Numbered from the stretch's first letter, positions 9,022-18,615 are shown. The stretch is DNA of 64,000 nucleotides from JAZRPG01 sp045649105 (GCA_045649105.1 JAZRPG010000022.1:1-64000), one strand, 5' to 3'. The notes: generated by a model not told the origin, from the letters alone. Numbers and translations are program-made.

Positions 9022-9888
9022 TCAGTCAGTTTTTTCAGCCTTGTCAAGTATTTTTGATATATCCATGCCGTGCGGGCGGTTGAATCTGTACAGGTTGTAA
9101 AGCTCGTCAGGTGAGCCGCTTAAGAGATTTATTTTTTCTTCCGTTCCGAGTGTTGCCGAAAAAGTGTACCCCCGCACAAGATTATCCGTCACGCTGCTTG
9201 TTAGGCCGAACGGATATGTAAAGCACAGAGGTAAAATTCCGAGTTTTTCCTTAAAAAGCTTCTGCGAAAGCTCCAAATCCTTAAGTAAAATTCTGCTGTA
9301 ATCAAGCTCCGACTCCCCGTTTGCACGAAGGCACCCGCGCCTTTTATCCAATGAGTGAAGATTATAAGAGTGGTTCTGGAATTCGCAGAGGCCTGAGCCC
9401 AGCATCTCAGCCATCTCGTCCCATGAAAGATATGCATAGTTTATGTGCTTGTGTATATCCACTGAGTACTTTTCGGCGTATGAGCCGACAACGGAGAACA
9501 CGGCGCGCATATTATACTTCCGAAGCAGCGGAAGCACATTTACATAATCCGTCTCATACCCGTCGTCAAATGTGAGCATTATAGGTTTTTTCGGAAGGTC
9601 GCGCTCTCCCCTGCAGAAATATATCAAATCCGAGATTGTTACGGTTTCAAACCCGCGCTCTGAAATCATGCGCATGTCACGCTCAAGCTCTTTCGGAGAA
9701 ATGACAAATTTGCCGAGCTTTGACGGGTTGTCAAGGACCTGGTGGTACATAATAACGGGGAGACGGATACAATCCTCCTTTTTTACCGCTTCGACAGATG
9801 CAGGCAAATTCCGCCCTCCGACAAAAAAAGCCGCGACGCAAACGGCCGCGGCAAAGATTCCGAACATGAGCTGTCTTTTAAATTTCAT
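9022..9888 (-). CDS. polysaccharide deacetylase (NodB homology domain)
   Basis: 288 residues. An N-terminal membrane anchor (about 6-22, GIFAAAVCVAAFFVG) puts the enzyme outside the cell. The catalytic domain begins at IMYHQV and has the metal motif TFDDGY, a histidine pair in FQNHSYNLH, and the arginine/proline region FTYPFG. Family members remove N- or O-acetyl groups from peptidoglycan or other glycans. ATG at 9888 is chosen because GGGAG lies 7 bases upstream; the GTG six bases earlier sits directly on the ribosome site. It shares a strand with the YfbR-like gene, 54 bases downstream of it. Confidence 0.85.
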   Translation of the reverse strand: MKFKRQLMFGIFAAAVCVAAFFVGGRNLPASVEAVKKEDCIRLPVIMYHQVLDNPSKLGKFVISPKELERDMRMISERGFETVTISDLIYFCRGERDLPKKPIMLTFDDGYETDYVNVLPLLRKYNMRAVFSVVGSYAEKYSVDIHKHINYAYLSWDEMAEMLGSGLCEFQNHSYNLHSLDKRRGCLRANGESELDYSRILLKDLELSQKLFKEKLGILPLCFTYPFGLTSSVTDNLVRGYTFSATLGTEEKINLLSGSPDELYNLYRFNRPHGMDISKILDKAEKTD

Positions 9889-9942
9889 AGCCACACTCCC
9901 TACCGTTATTCAGTAGAGTATATTATAAAAAGTGAGGAGAAA

Positions 9943-10518
9943 TTACCCCTCAAGCTCATCAAGAGTGAGAGAAAATGCAGGCATGTAATTTTTTATGAAA
10001 TATTCAACCTCAGGAAGCCCCATTGCATCGAGTGCGGCGCGCGTCTGCAGAGCGGCGCGGGCAAACTCGGCATTCCCTGCCCTTTGCTCCTCTGTGCATT
10101 TGATATACGCATCGAGCTTATCCGCCGCGCGGATAATGCGAGTTATATCCCCATCAGAGTCGAGCACGGCAGAAGAAATGCCTGCGCGTATATCGTCGGA
10201 GAGGTAGCCCAAAAGCTTCTCGGATGCCTCGTGCTCAATGCGCTTGTACGCATTTTTTATCTCAGGGTCATAGTACTTTATCGGCGTCGGCAAATCGCCC
10301 GTGAGTATTTCGGGCATATCGTGATAAAGTGCGCAGGCCGCCGCGCGGCACGGGTCAATTTTATTCCCGAACACATCTCTGGAGATTACGGCAAGCGCAT
10401 GTGCAAGAACGGCTACATGGAATGAATGCTCTGCAACATTTTCATTGCGGACGCTGCGCATAAGAGACCAGCGCGAGATGTATTTCATTCTGTAAAGAAA
10501 GGCGAAAAACTTCCCCAT
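9943..10518 (-). CDS. HD-domain 5'-deoxynucleotidase, YfbR type
   Basis: 191 residues, the size of YfbR. Signature segments are RWSLMRSVRNENVAEHS (residues ~16-32), the HD pair ALYHDMPEILTGDLPTP (~62-78) and a C-terminal helical part with RAADKLDAYI. The E. coli relative hydrolyses deoxyribonucleoside 5'-monophosphates and so influences dNTP pools. AAAGGAG lies upstream of the ATG. It diverges from lepA; the two share the 150-bp intergenic region. Confidence 0.88.
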   Translation of the reverse strand: MGKFFAFLYRMKYISRWSLMRSVRNENVAEHSFHVAVLAHALAVISRDVFGNKIDPCRAAACALYHDMPEILTGDLPTPIKYYDPEIKNAYKRIEHEASEKLLGYLSDDIRAGISSAVLDSDGDITRIIRAADKLDAYIKCTEEQRAGNAEFARAALQTRAALDAMGLPEVEYFIKNYMPAFSLTLDELEG

Positions 10519-10602
10519 TTTTTCACACTCCTTTAAGGTGTTCTCTGATTATTATACATTATACCGAAGCTTAAAGCAAACACTTCTTTTTTGCAAATAC
10601 CA

Positions 10603-10632
10603 TTGTAAAAGAGCCTGTGTTTATGATATACT
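10603..10632 (+). promoter_or_regulatory. promoter of the lepA-hemW-ACT-PFL-tadA operon
   Basis: TTGTAA, 18-bp spacer, TATACT, 44 bases before the GTG start of lepA. Confidence 0.6.
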
Positions 10633-10675
10633 AATAAAAAAGCAGCGACAAATTCACAAATGGGAGAACTATACT

Positions 10676-12481
10676 GTGGCAAATAGAGAAAACATCAGGA
10701 ATTTTTGCATAATTGCACATATAGACCACGGAAAAAGCACATTGGCAGACCGCCTTCTTGAGCACTGTCAGGCGGTTAACGCGCGCCAGATGTCTGACCA
10801 GTTGCTCGATGATATGGAGCTTGAGCGCGAGCGCGGTATTACGATAAAGGCGCGCGCCGTCAGGCTCGACTATAAGAGCAAAAGCGGAGAGGACTTTGTG
10901 CTTAATCTGATAGACACGCCGGGACATGTCGATTTTAACTATGAGGTGTCGCGGTCTCTCGCCGCCTGCGAGGGCGCACTGTTAGTTGTTGATGCGTCAC
11001 AGGGGATTGAGGCGCAGACGCTTGCAAACACCTACCTCGCGATAGAGCACGGGCTTGAGGTTTTGCCGGTTATAAACAAGATAGACCTTCCGAGTGCCGA
11101 CCCTGAGCGAGTAAAGCGCGAGATTGAGGATATAATCGGCATTCCTGCAGAGGACGCGCCGCTTATCTCCGCAAAAATGGGCATTAATATAGAATCCGTG
11201 CTTGAGTACGCCACAGCGGAGATTCCCGCGCCCTCGGGCGATGAGGAAAAGCCGCTCCGCGCAATAATTTTTGACAGCAGGTATGACTCCTATCGCGGTG
11301 TAATCGTATATATCCGCGTAGTAGAGGGTAAAATCCGCCCCGGCATGCGCATAAAGCTTATGGCGGTCGGCTCGGAGTTTGAGGTTGTTGAGACGGGATA
11401 TATGCTCCCGATAGGCGATATGCCGGCGAGCGAGCTTTCTGCCGGCGAGGTTGGATTTTTTACAGCGAGCATTAAAAACGTCAAGGAAACGCAGGTGGGC
11501 GATACGGTTACAGAGGTGGAAAACCCTGCTTCAGAGGCGCTTCCCGGTTACCGTACGGTTCGGCCGATGGTCTTCTCGGGCGTGTACCCCGCAGACGGAG
11601 CAAAGTACCCCGACCTTCGCGATGCGCTTGATAAGCTTCAGCTTAATGACGCGTCCCTTACGTATGAGCCTGAATCCTCCGCCGCTCTCGGCTTCGGCTT
11701 CCGTTGCGGATTTCTGGGTCTTCTTCATATGGAGGTTATACGCGAGCGTCTTGAGCGCGAGTATAATTTAGACCTCATAACAACGGCGCCGAGCGTTATT
11801 TATAAGGTAAAAAAGACGAGCGGAGAGGAGCTTATGATTGCAAACCCGCTCAACTATCCCCCGCCGAACGAGATAGAGTGGGCTGAGGAGCCGTTTGTCT
11901 CCGCAAATATCATGACGCCGACGGATTATGTCGGAAATATTATGGAGCTGTGCCAGGAGCGCAGAGGCGAGTTTATTGATATGAAGTATCTTGAGGAAAC
12001 GCGCGTAGAGCTTCATTATAACCTGCCGCTCAACGAAATTATATACGACTTTTTTGACGCGCTGAAGTCAAAAACGCGCGGATATGCCTCGCTTGACTAT
12101 GAGCTTTCGGGCTATCGCAGGTCAGACCTTGTGAAGCTTGATGTTTTGCTCAACGGGTCAGCTGTTGACGCGCTGTCGTTTATAGTCCATTCCGAAAAGG
12201 CATATGCGCGCGGCAGAAGACTTGCCGAGAAGCTTAAGGAAAACATACCGCGCCAGCTCTTTGAGGTGCCGATTCAGGCGACAATAGGCAGCAAGATAAT
12301 CGCGCGCGAAACGGTAAAGGCGCTTCGGAAGGACGTTCTTGCAAAGTGCTACGGCGGCGATATAACGAGAAAGAAGAAGCTTCTTGAGAAGCAGAAGGAA
12401 GGAAAGAAGCGCATGCGTAACCTCGGCTCGGTCGAGGTGCCGCAGGAGGCGTTTATGGCAGTGCTTAAGCTTGACGAGTAA
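10676..12481 (+). CDS. lepA: elongation factor 4 (LepA), ribosome-associated GTPase
   Basis: 601 residues, the normal LepA length, from the GTG at 10676 (GGGAG 9 bases upstream; the longer frame to 10538 is untranslated leader). G1 motif AHIDHGKST starts at residue ~13, DTPGHVDF is the G3 motif and NKIDLP is G4. EF-G-like domains follow, then the LepA-specific C-terminal domain ending with CYGGDITRKKKLLEKQK. LepA remodels elongating or assembling ribosomes. First gene of a five-gene operon; lepA next to hemW is a widespread Bacillota arrangement, though hrcA does not follow here. Confidence 0.97.
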   Translation: MANRENIRNFCIIAHIDHGKSTLADRLLEHCQAVNARQMSDQLLDDMELERERGITIKARAVRLDYKSKSGEDFVLNLIDTPGHVDFNYEVSRSLAACEGALLVVDASQGIEAQTLANTYLAIEHGLEVLPVINKIDLPSADPERVKREIEDIIGIPAEDAPLISAKMGINIESVLEYATAEIPAPSGDEEKPLRAIIFDSRYDSYRGVIVYIRVVEGKIRPGMRIKLMAVGSEFEVVETGYMLPIGDMPASELSAGEVGFFTASIKNVKETQVGDTVTEVENPASEALPGYRTVRPMVFSGVYPADGAKYPDLRDALDKLQLNDASLTYEPESSAALGFGFRCGFLGLLHMEVIRERLEREYNLDLITTAPSVIYKVKKTSGEELMIANPLNYPPPNEIEWAEEPFVSANIMTPTDYVGNIMELCQERRGEFIDMKYLEETRVELHYNLPLNEIIYDFFDALKSKTRGYASLDYELSGYRRSDLVKLDVLLNGSAVDALSFIVHSEKAYARGRRLAEKLKENIPRQLFEVPIQATIGSKIIARETVKALRKDVLAKCYGGDITRKKKLLEKQKEGKKRMRNLGSVEVPQEAFMAVLKLDE

Positions 12482-12494
12482 AGAGGTGGAAAGC

Positions 12495-13682
12495 GTGACT
12501 CCGCTCGGTATATATATCCACATACCGTTTTGCGCGTCTAAATGCGCGTATTGTGATTTTTACTCCCGCCTCGGGACAAAGGGCGAGTTTGATGAATATG
12601 CCTCGGCGCTTGCAAAGCATGTGTCAGAGGCGCAGATGCGCGAGTCCGACTATCTTGTTGACTCGATATATTTCGGCGGAGGAACGCCGACGGCAATCGG
12701 AGAGCGCGCGCTGATAAAAATTCTTACAGCAGTTATGAAAAGCTTTAATGTGTCGGACAAATGCGAGATAACGATTGAGGCAAACCCGAATTCGGTAACT
12801 CTGCGCGGACTTCGCAGGCTGTGCCGCGCGGGAGTCAACAGAATATCTTTCGGAATGCAATCCTCTGACGCGGCAGAGCTTCGCTGCCTCGGGCGCACGC
12901 ATACATTTGCGGATGTTGAGCGCGCGGTCGGGTACGCAAAAAGCGCAAAAATTGCAAATATATCGCTCGATTTGATGTACGGGCTGCCGTTTCAGACGCT
13001 TGATACATGGCTTAACTCACTTGACGCGGCGATTGCTCTTGAGCCGACGCACATATCGTGCTACAGTTTAAAGCTTGAGGAGGGCACCCCGCTTGCTGAA
13101 CGCCCCGAAACGCTTGACCTGCCGAGTGATGATGTGCAGGCGGATATGTATCTCGCGGCAGTTGCGCGCCTTCGCGACGAGGGCTTTATTCAGTATGAAA
13201 TATCAAACTTTGCGCGTGAAGGCTTTGAGTGCAGGCATAATAAAAAGTACTGGAACCTCGGTGAGTATTGGGGTTTTGGCCCGTCGGCACACTCGATGGT
13301 CGGCAAAAAGCGCTTTTCATATATCAGCGACACATCGCGGTATGTGCACGCGATAAGTGAGAACGATGAGGTAATTGATAAAATTGACCCGATAAATATA
13401 AAGGAGCGCACGGGCGAATATGTGATGCTTATGCTCCGCACCTCGGAGGGGATTTCTCCTGAAGTGCTTGAGAAAAAGTATCTGACATATTTCGATGAAA
13501 TTGAAAAGGTGCTCCTCGGCTACTACAAGAGCGGACACGCCGAGTTTGACGGGCTACGCTGGCGTCTTACACCCGAGGGATTTTTGATATCAAACCGTAT
13601 AATAGGTGAAGTTTTAGACGCTCTGGAATCATCAAAAAGGGTTGTAACGCCCATAAACGGATATGTCAGGAAAGGAAGTTAG
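12495..13682 (+). CDS. hemW: HemW, radical SAM heme chaperone
   Basis: 395 residues from GTG at 12495 (AAGAGGTGG upstream). The radical-SAM cluster motif CASKCAYCDF lies at residues ~14-23, followed by YFGGGTPT, and the C-terminal HemN-like domain has EISNFAREGFECRHNKKYW and the WGFGPSAHS segment. HemW proteins are often misnamed oxygen-independent coproporphyrinogen oxidase; they bind heme and deliver it to apoproteins. The family is distinguished from true HemN by the CxxxCxxC motif without the further N-terminal cysteine. It starts 14 bases after lepA. Confidence 0.93.
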   Translation: MTPLGIYIHIPFCASKCAYCDFYSRLGTKGEFDEYASALAKHVSEAQMRESDYLVDSIYFGGGTPTAIGERALIKILTAVMKSFNVSDKCEITIEANPNSVTLRGLRRLCRAGVNRISFGMQSSDAAELRCLGRTHTFADVERAVGYAKSAKIANISLDLMYGLPFQTLDTWLNSLDAAIALEPTHISCYSLKLEEGTPLAERPETLDLPSDDVQADMYLAAVARLRDEGFIQYEISNFAREGFECRHNKKYWNLGEYWGFGPSAHSMVGKKRFSYISDTSRYVHAISENDEVIDKIDPINIKERTGEYVMLMLRTSEGISPEVLEKKYLTYFDEIEKVLLGYYKSGHAEFDGLRWRLTPEGFLISNRIIGEVLDALESSKRVVTPINGYVRKGS

Positions 13683-13686
13683 AAAA

Positions 13687-13956
13687 ATGCGTGCAGTAAT
13701 TACGGTTATAGGAAAGGACACAACGGGAATAATTGCGGCGGTGTCGAATGTTCTGAATGAGAGAAAAATAAATATTCTCGACATAAACCAGAGCGTTTTG
13801 TCGGATATGTTTGTGATGGTAATGCTCGTTGATATATCGGAGGTTGCTTCCGATTTCGCTTCGCTTTCGCAGAAGCTTACTGAGCTCGGAGATAAGATGG
13901 GCCTTAAGATTCTTGCGATGCATGAGGATATTTTCAACACAATGCACAGGATATAG
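13687..13956 (+). CDS. ACT-domain protein (UPF0237 type)
   Basis: 89 residues forming one ACT domain, starting MRAVITVIGKDTTG, with the glycine/aspartate turn typical of the family. ACT domains bind small molecules, usually amino acids, and regulate partner enzymes. It starts 5 bases after hemW and is followed 20 bases later by a PFL-family gene; this ACT-PFL pairing is commonly conserved, so it may sense a ligand for that protein. The ATG at 13687 is preferred over an earlier one inside hemW. Confidence 0.88.
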   Translation: MRAVITVIGKDTTGIIAAVSNVLNERKINILDINQSVLSDMFVMVMLVDISEVASDFASLSQKLTELGDKMGLKILAMHEDIFNTMHRI

Positions 13957-13976
13957 GATAGGGAGACGGCAAAGCG

Positions 13977-15335
13977 ATGATAAATTCTTTTGACATTCTT
14001 GAAACGATAAAGATGATAGAGGAGGAGCACCTGGATATACGCACCGTCACAATGGGGATTTCCCTTCGAGACTGTTGCGGAAGCGACGTAAAAAAAGTTG
14101 CCGAGCGCGTATATGACAAGGTGACAAAAACGGCAAAGGATCTTGTAGCCACTGCGGAGAATATCGCCTGTGAATACGGGATACCGATTGTGAACAAGCG
14201 CGTTTCCGTAACGCCCGTTTCACTCCTTGCCGATGCGTGCGATTCGGCAGATGTCCTTCCCGTTGCGCGTGCGCTTGACCGCGCCGCGGAGACGCTCGGC
14301 ATAAACTTTATCGGCGGATACGGAGCACTTGTCCATAAGGGCATGACGCGCGGCGATAAGAATCTTATTGCAACGCTTCCCGAAGCTCTTGCGGAGACTG
14401 AACGCGTATGCTCATTTATAAATGTAGCTACTACGCGCGCGGGAATAAATATGGACGCGATAAAGACAATCGGCGAGCTTGTGTGCCGTATGGCATACCT
14501 GACCCGCGAGCGCGAGTCTGTCGCGTGTGCAAAGTTTGTCGCGTTTGCCAATGCAACCGAGGATAACCCATTTATGGCAGGCGCTTTTCACGGCGTAGGC
14601 GAGGGCGAGGCGGTTATAAATGTCGGCGTTTCGGGCCCCGGCGTTGTGCATAAGGCAATAAAGCGCGCAGGAGATGTAAACCTTACAGACCTTGCCGAGG
14701 TAATCAAGCGCACCGCATTTAAGATTACGCGCGCAGGCCAGCTCGTTGCGAAAACCGCGTCAGAGCGGCTGGGCGTGCCGTTCGGGATTGTTGACCTGTC
14801 ACTCGCGCCCACACCTGCAATAGGCGATTCCGTCGCGCATATTCTTGAGGAGATGGGACTTTCCTCCGTCGGAAGCCACGGGACGACTGCGGCGCTTGCA
14901 ATGCTCAATGATGCGGTTAAGAAAGGCGGTGTTATGGCGTCGCCCCATGTCGGAGGGCTTTCAGGCGCATTCATTCCCGTAAGCGAGGACGCCGGCATGA
15001 TAGCTGCGGCGAAAAACGGATTCCTCTCGTTTGATAAGCTTGAGGCGATGACGGCGGTATGCTCCGTCGGACTCGACATGATAGCAATTCCGGGTGACAC
15101 TCCGCCGGAGGTAATCTCTGCAATAATAGCAGACGAGATTTCAATCGGCGTTGTGAATAATAAGACGACGGCTGTGCGCGTCATACCGGCATACGGAAAG
15201 GGCGTCGGCGAGTTTGTAAACTATGGCGGGCTTCTCGGCGAGGCACCCGTAATGCCGATAAGCACATGCTCTCCGAAGGTGTTCATATCGCGCGGCGGAA
15301 GAATTCCCGCGCCCATACACAGCCAGAGAAATTAG
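13977..15335 (+). CDS. PFL family protein (UPF0210)
   Basis: 452 residues, full length for UPF0210. Recognisable segments are the conserved N-terminus with IRTVTMGISLRDC, NFIGGYGAL, and the glycine-rich VGVSGPGVV and SVGSHGT. The family looks structurally related to glycyl-radical/PFL-like barrels but lacks an assigned reaction. It is nearly always encoded beside a small ACT protein, as here. GGGAGACGG precedes the ATG. Function unknown; family assignment is firm. Confidence 0.88.
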   Translation: MINSFDILETIKMIEEEHLDIRTVTMGISLRDCCGSDVKKVAERVYDKVTKTAKDLVATAENIACEYGIPIVNKRVSVTPVSLLADACDSADVLPVARALDRAAETLGINFIGGYGALVHKGMTRGDKNLIATLPEALAETERVCSFINVATTRAGINMDAIKTIGELVCRMAYLTRERESVACAKFVAFANATEDNPFMAGAFHGVGEGEAVINVGVSGPGVVHKAIKRAGDVNLTDLAEVIKRTAFKITRAGQLVAKTASERLGVPFGIVDLSLAPTPAIGDSVAHILEEMGLSSVGSHGTTAALAMLNDAVKKGGVMASPHVGGLSGAFIPVSEDAGMIAAAKNGFLSFDKLEAMTAVCSVGLDMIAIPGDTPPEVISAIIADEISIGVVNNKTTAVRVIPAYGKGVGEFVNYGGLLGEAPVMPISTCSPKVFISRGGRIPAPIHSQRN

Positions 15336-15337
15336 AT

Positions 15338-15823
15338 ATGAGAAACAATGATGATGAGCGCTATATGCGCATGGCGCTTGAGCTTGCCGCCCGCGCGGCA
15401 GAGCTTGGCGAGGCACCTGTCGGCTGTGTAATAGTGCGTGACGGGGAAATAATCGGGCGCGGATATAATGTTCGTGAAATGGACGGGACCGCGCTCGGAC
15501 ATGCAGAGCTTATAGCAATAGAGGAGGCGTGCCGCGCAGTCGGCGGCTGGCGACTTTGCGGCTGTGAGCTTTATGTAACGCTTGAGCCGTGCCCCATGTG
15601 CGCAGGTGCGTGTATAAATTCGCGCATAGACCGCGTAATATATGGCGCAGACGATAAAAAAGCAGGCTCAGTCGGCTCGGTTACGGATTTGTTTGAGCTT
15701 CCGTATAACCATAAACCGGAGGTTACGCGCGGCGTGCTTTCGGAGGAATGTGCCGGAGTTCTTACGAGCTTTTTCTCAAAGCTTCGTGAAGAAAATAAGG
15801 CAAAAAAATCGAAAAAAGAGTAA
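15338..15823 (+). CDS. tadA: tRNA-specific adenosine deaminase
   Basis: 161 residues. Zinc-dependent deaminase motifs HAELIAI (HAE) and PCPMCAGAC (PCxxC) are present, plus the MRMALELAARAAELGEAPVG start typical of TadA. It converts A34 of tRNA-Arg(ACG) to inosine. The ATG at 15338 lies 2 bases after the PFL stop codon with only a weak ribosome site, which suggests translational coupling. The C-terminus is lysine-rich (KAKKSKKE). Last gene of the operon, followed by a palindromic terminator. Confidence 0.93.
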   Translation: MRNNDDERYMRMALELAARAAELGEAPVGCVIVRDGEIIGRGYNVREMDGTALGHAELIAIEEACRAVGGWRLCGCELYVTLEPCPMCAGACINSRIDRVIYGADDKKAGSVGSVTDLFELPYNHKPEVTRGVLSEECAGVLTSFFSKLREENKAKKSKKE

Positions 15824-15844
15824 TTCTTAATATTTATTTAACAA

Positions 15845-15908
15845 AAAAAGCTTTTTCTGTTAACAAAATGCTTATATACTTATAAGCATAAAGCAGAAAA
15901 AGCTTTTT
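15845..15908. terminator. composite palindromic terminator after tadA
   Basis: Perfect 15-bp outer arms (15845-15859 and 15894-15908) enclose a second hairpin (ATGCTTATA/TATAAGCAT). The 3' arm ends in T5. The double palindrome could extrude as a cruciform. Confidence 0.8.
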
Positions 15909-15976
15909 GTAATGACTTTTCAAAAACAGTTAAATTTTCTCTGTTACTCCTCCCCCCCATAATCCTATTGCAACAA

Positions 15977-16014
15977 CAGAAAAGGGACAGCTTATATAAG
16001 CTGTCCCTTTTCTG
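15977..16014. terminator. bidirectional terminator between tadA and sulP
   Basis: A 38-bp perfect palindrome with T-rich flanks on both strands, 20 bases from the stop of the convergent SulP gene. Confidence 0.85.
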
Positions 16015-16033
16015 CTTTTTATGTTAAACTAGT

Positions 16034-17689
16034 TTATTCTGCAAAAGCGGGCGCGCTTTCACACAAAGCCGCGGCGCAGTTAAGCGCGTCTTCAAAATGC
16101 GGGCAGAAATTTGCCCTTCCTGCCATGTCCGCAAAGCCGCTTTTCTGCATTATCTTAAGCGGCTGCTCCCTGACCTGTGAAAATACGAGCACTGTGCCGT
16201 TTTTCGCGCACTTTTCATACAACTCCAGAAGCGCGTTCATCGCGGTTGAATCAAGCGCTGTTACTGCGTCCATGCGCAAAATAACGCATTTTGTATTCTC
16301 ATCAAAATCAATTTCGGAAATTTTTTCCGCAACACCGAAGAAAAGCGGGCCGCTGATTTCATAAACGCATGCATTCTCGGGGACTTCTGACACGTCTTCT
16401 GCAATCTTTTTAACAGAGGTCTGCTCAACCATGCGCTTTATAAAGAGAATTACCGCCAGAAGAAGGCCGATTTCGATAGCTACGACCAAATCAAAAATCA
16501 CGGTGAGAATAAGCGTTGCCGCCATGACAAGGATATCGCTTTTGGGCGCGGTTTTTATAATAGATACGACGCGCCGCCACTCGCTCATGTTATAAGCGAC
16601 CATAAAGAGGATTGCGGCAATCGCGGGCATGGGGATAAGAGCTGCATACGGCATAAGGAGAAGAAGTACAAGCAGGAGAACAACGGAATGTACCATGCCT
16701 GAGACAGGCGTTCTTCCGCCGTTGTTGGCGTTTGCCGCCGTTCTTGCTATAGCTCCGGTTGCGGGGATTCCTCCGAAAAGGACAGATGCGATATTTCCCG
16801 CACCCTGCGCAACAAGCTCCATATTTGAGTTGTGCTTTGCGTTTACCATGCCGTCTGCAACGACGCACGAGAGAAGCGACTCAATCGCCGCGAGAACGGC
16901 AATCGTGAATGCGTCGGGAAGCACTGCGCAAATCTTTGCAATACTGAAATCAAAACCTGCGAAATTAACGGACGGAAGTCCGGCAGGAATGGTATAAAGC
17001 TCGCCTATTGTGAAAACTCCGGCATCAAGCCCCGGAATAAGCTTGACCATCGCAATTCCGACAAGTACGGAGATTAAAGACGGCGGTACGCGCTTTTCAA
17101 ACTTCGGGTAAATGATGAGTATAGCCAGACATACAGCGCCTACGAGAAGTGCCTGCCAATGGAAAGTTGAAAGTGCGTTAAAGTTCTCAACTATCTTCTC
17201 TATCGCCTCTACCGGCTTTACGCCTGCGGCATATGTAAGGCCGAGAAAGTCCTTTATCTGGCCGATAAGTATGGTTATTGCAATTCCTGAGGTGAATCCC
17301 GTAGTGATTGTGTAAGGGATAAATTTAATGAGCTTCCCGAGCTTGAAAACGCCCATGAGAATGAGAATTATTCCCGCCATAATTGTTGCGAGGAAAAGCC
17401 CGTCCATTCCCTGCGTCGCGACAACTCCGGCAACGATAGTTGCAAATGCCGCTGTAGGTCCCGCAATCTGGATTCGGCTGCCGCCGAGAAGAGACACAAA
17501 GAACCCCGCGGCAATCGCCGTGTAAACTCCGCATGCCGGCTCAACGCCTGATGCAAGGGCAAGCGCGATTGAAAGCGGCAGCGCAATGATTGCGACGATA
17601 ATTCCCGCGACTATGTCCTTTACAAACTGCGCCCTTGTGTAATTCTTAAGGGACAGAAAAAGCTCAGGCTTCAGGTAAAAATTGCGCAT
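16034..17689 (-). CDS. SulP/SLC26-family anion transporter with STAS domain
   Basis: 551 residues. The membrane part (about 1-420) has 12-14 hydrophobic segments with the SulP-type IALPLSIALALASGVEP segment near residue 37 and the GGIPATGAIARTAAN motif near 300. Residues ~440-540 are a STAS domain with VTALDSTAMNALLELY, related to anti-sigma antagonists. Family members carry sulfate, bicarbonate or dicarboxylates; substrate cannot be told here. AAGGAGAA precedes the ATG. A promoter (17796-17825) and a strongly folded 100-nt leader lie upstream. Confidence 0.9.
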   Translation of the reverse strand: MRNFYLKPELFLSLKNYTRAQFVKDIVAGIIVAIIALPLSIALALASGVEPACGVYTAIAAGFFVSLLGGSRIQIAGPTAAFATIVAGVVATQGMDGLFLATIMAGIILILMGVFKLGKLIKFIPYTITTGFTSGIAITILIGQIKDFLGLTYAAGVKPVEAIEKIVENFNALSTFHWQALLVGAVCLAILIIYPKFEKRVPPSLISVLVGIAMVKLIPGLDAGVFTIGELYTIPAGLPSVNFAGFDFSIAKICAVLPDAFTIAVLAAIESLLSCVVADGMVNAKHNSNMELVAQGAGNIASVLFGGIPATGAIARTAANANNGGRTPVSGMVHSVVLLLVLLLLMPYAALIPMPAIAAILFMVAYNMSEWRRVVSIIKTAPKSDILVMAATLILTVIFDLVVAIEIGLLLAVILFIKRMVEQTSVKKIAEDVSEVPENACVYEISGPLFFGVAEKISEIDFDENTKCVILRMDAVTALDSTAMNALLELYEKCAKNGTVLVFSQVREQPLKIMQKSGFADMAGRANFCPHFEDALNCAAALCESAPAFAE

Positions 17690-17738
17690 TTTTATTTCTC
17701 CTTATAATTTCTCGGCTGAATTTATGACCGAAAAGCTG

Positions 17739-17769
17739 ATATTACAGTGCTTTTATGCACCTGTAATAT
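17739..17769 (-). promoter_or_regulatory. hairpin in the 5' leader of the SulP gene
   Basis: The inverted repeat ATATTACAG...CTGTAATAT, extended by TGC/GCA with one bulged base and loop ATAAAA, lies between the predicted transcription start and the ribosome site. No T-run follows, so it is not a terminator; it may be an operator or an RNA stability element. Confidence 0.5.
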
Positions 17770-17795
17770 GCATCAGACAAAAAACAGCCTTGACA

Positions 17796-17825
17796 ATAAT
17801 ACCACCTGCCATGTGTCTTTGTCAA
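17796..17825 (-). promoter_or_regulatory. promoter for the SulP gene
   Basis: TTGACA, 18-bp spacer, TATTAT on the minus strand, about 107 bases before the ATG. Confidence 0.75.
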
Positions 17826-17865
17826 CTGCAACGACGGGTCCGAATGCGAGGGTCCGCGGAGCTTT

Positions 17866-18369
17866 TTAATTTACAATCGTGCCGTCGGGATATATTTTGC
17901 CATGAGAGCCGTATCTGCGATAATCCTTGTCCGACCAATATTCTTTCATCTCCGTAAAAATCTTTTTTGCCTCATCTGAAAAATCGTCAAATGATTTCAG
18001 ATATGTTACGGCAGGATCATTCGTGCCCGATAATACATGTTGCTCTTCTGCGATAACCAAAACTTTTGCGGTATTGGTAGTTTCATCAATAACGCAATAA
18101 CCCTCATCGGAGTACACATACACCTTATCTCCGTTTCGTTTGTGGTCAGTTACTAAGGAGAGAAGTATATCATGCATGCCGTAATCGGTGTTTACAGCCA
18201 GAGCTTGATCAATATTATATTGACCGATGCTGAATTTTCCATTTGGCTTGGAGACAAAAATGGTATCTTTACCTGCCCATCCGTAAGGATACCATTCGGG
18301 ATTTAATTGTACTTTGGCGCAAGAAGTTAAAAGCAAAACGGAAAAAACGAGCAAAAAAATTTTTTTCAT
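17866..18369 (-). CDS. lipoprotein of unknown function
   Basis: 167 residues from the ATG at 18369, chosen because GAAAGGTAG lies upstream and because this start gives a clean signal peptide: MKKIFLLVFSVLLLTSC with lipobox LTSC (Cys17). The mature part has repeated Lys/Asp/Tyr-rich strands (YVYSDEGYCVIDETTNTAK) and no motif I recognise. It should be tethered to the outer face of the membrane. Composition is more AT-rich than neighbouring housekeeping genes. It lies beside the scarred tRNA-Ser region and may be accessory. Confidence 0.75.
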   Translation of the reverse strand: MKKIFLLVFSVLLLTSCAKVQLNPEWYPYGWAGKDTIFVSKPNGKFSIGQYNIDQALAVNTDYGMHDILLSLVTDHKRNGDKVYVYSDEGYCVIDETTNTAKVLVIAEEQHVLSGTNDPAVTYLKSFDDFSDEAKKIFTEMKEYWSDKDYRRYGSHGKIYPDGTIVN

Positions 18370-18615
18370 AAAAACGCTACCTTTCAATATTAAAGTCGAC
18401 ATAAATAAAATAAGGTGTTATTGCACCAATCTTTTCAGAAAAATGCGCTACATCATTGGCCAATGTTCCCAAATTTATGCCATTATCGCCTTTATGTGCG
18501 GTTAGTTTTATTTCGTTTTCGTGTATGGAATAATATAAAAAATATCACTACCATAGATTGTATCACAATAAATAAATTTTGTGTGAAAAAATAAAAAGTT
18601 TTTAAAAAATATGTT

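Noticed and set aside
15841..16020. Palindromes as insertion-sequence ends
   Set aside because: Both fit terminators between convergent genes; no transposase and no target duplication.
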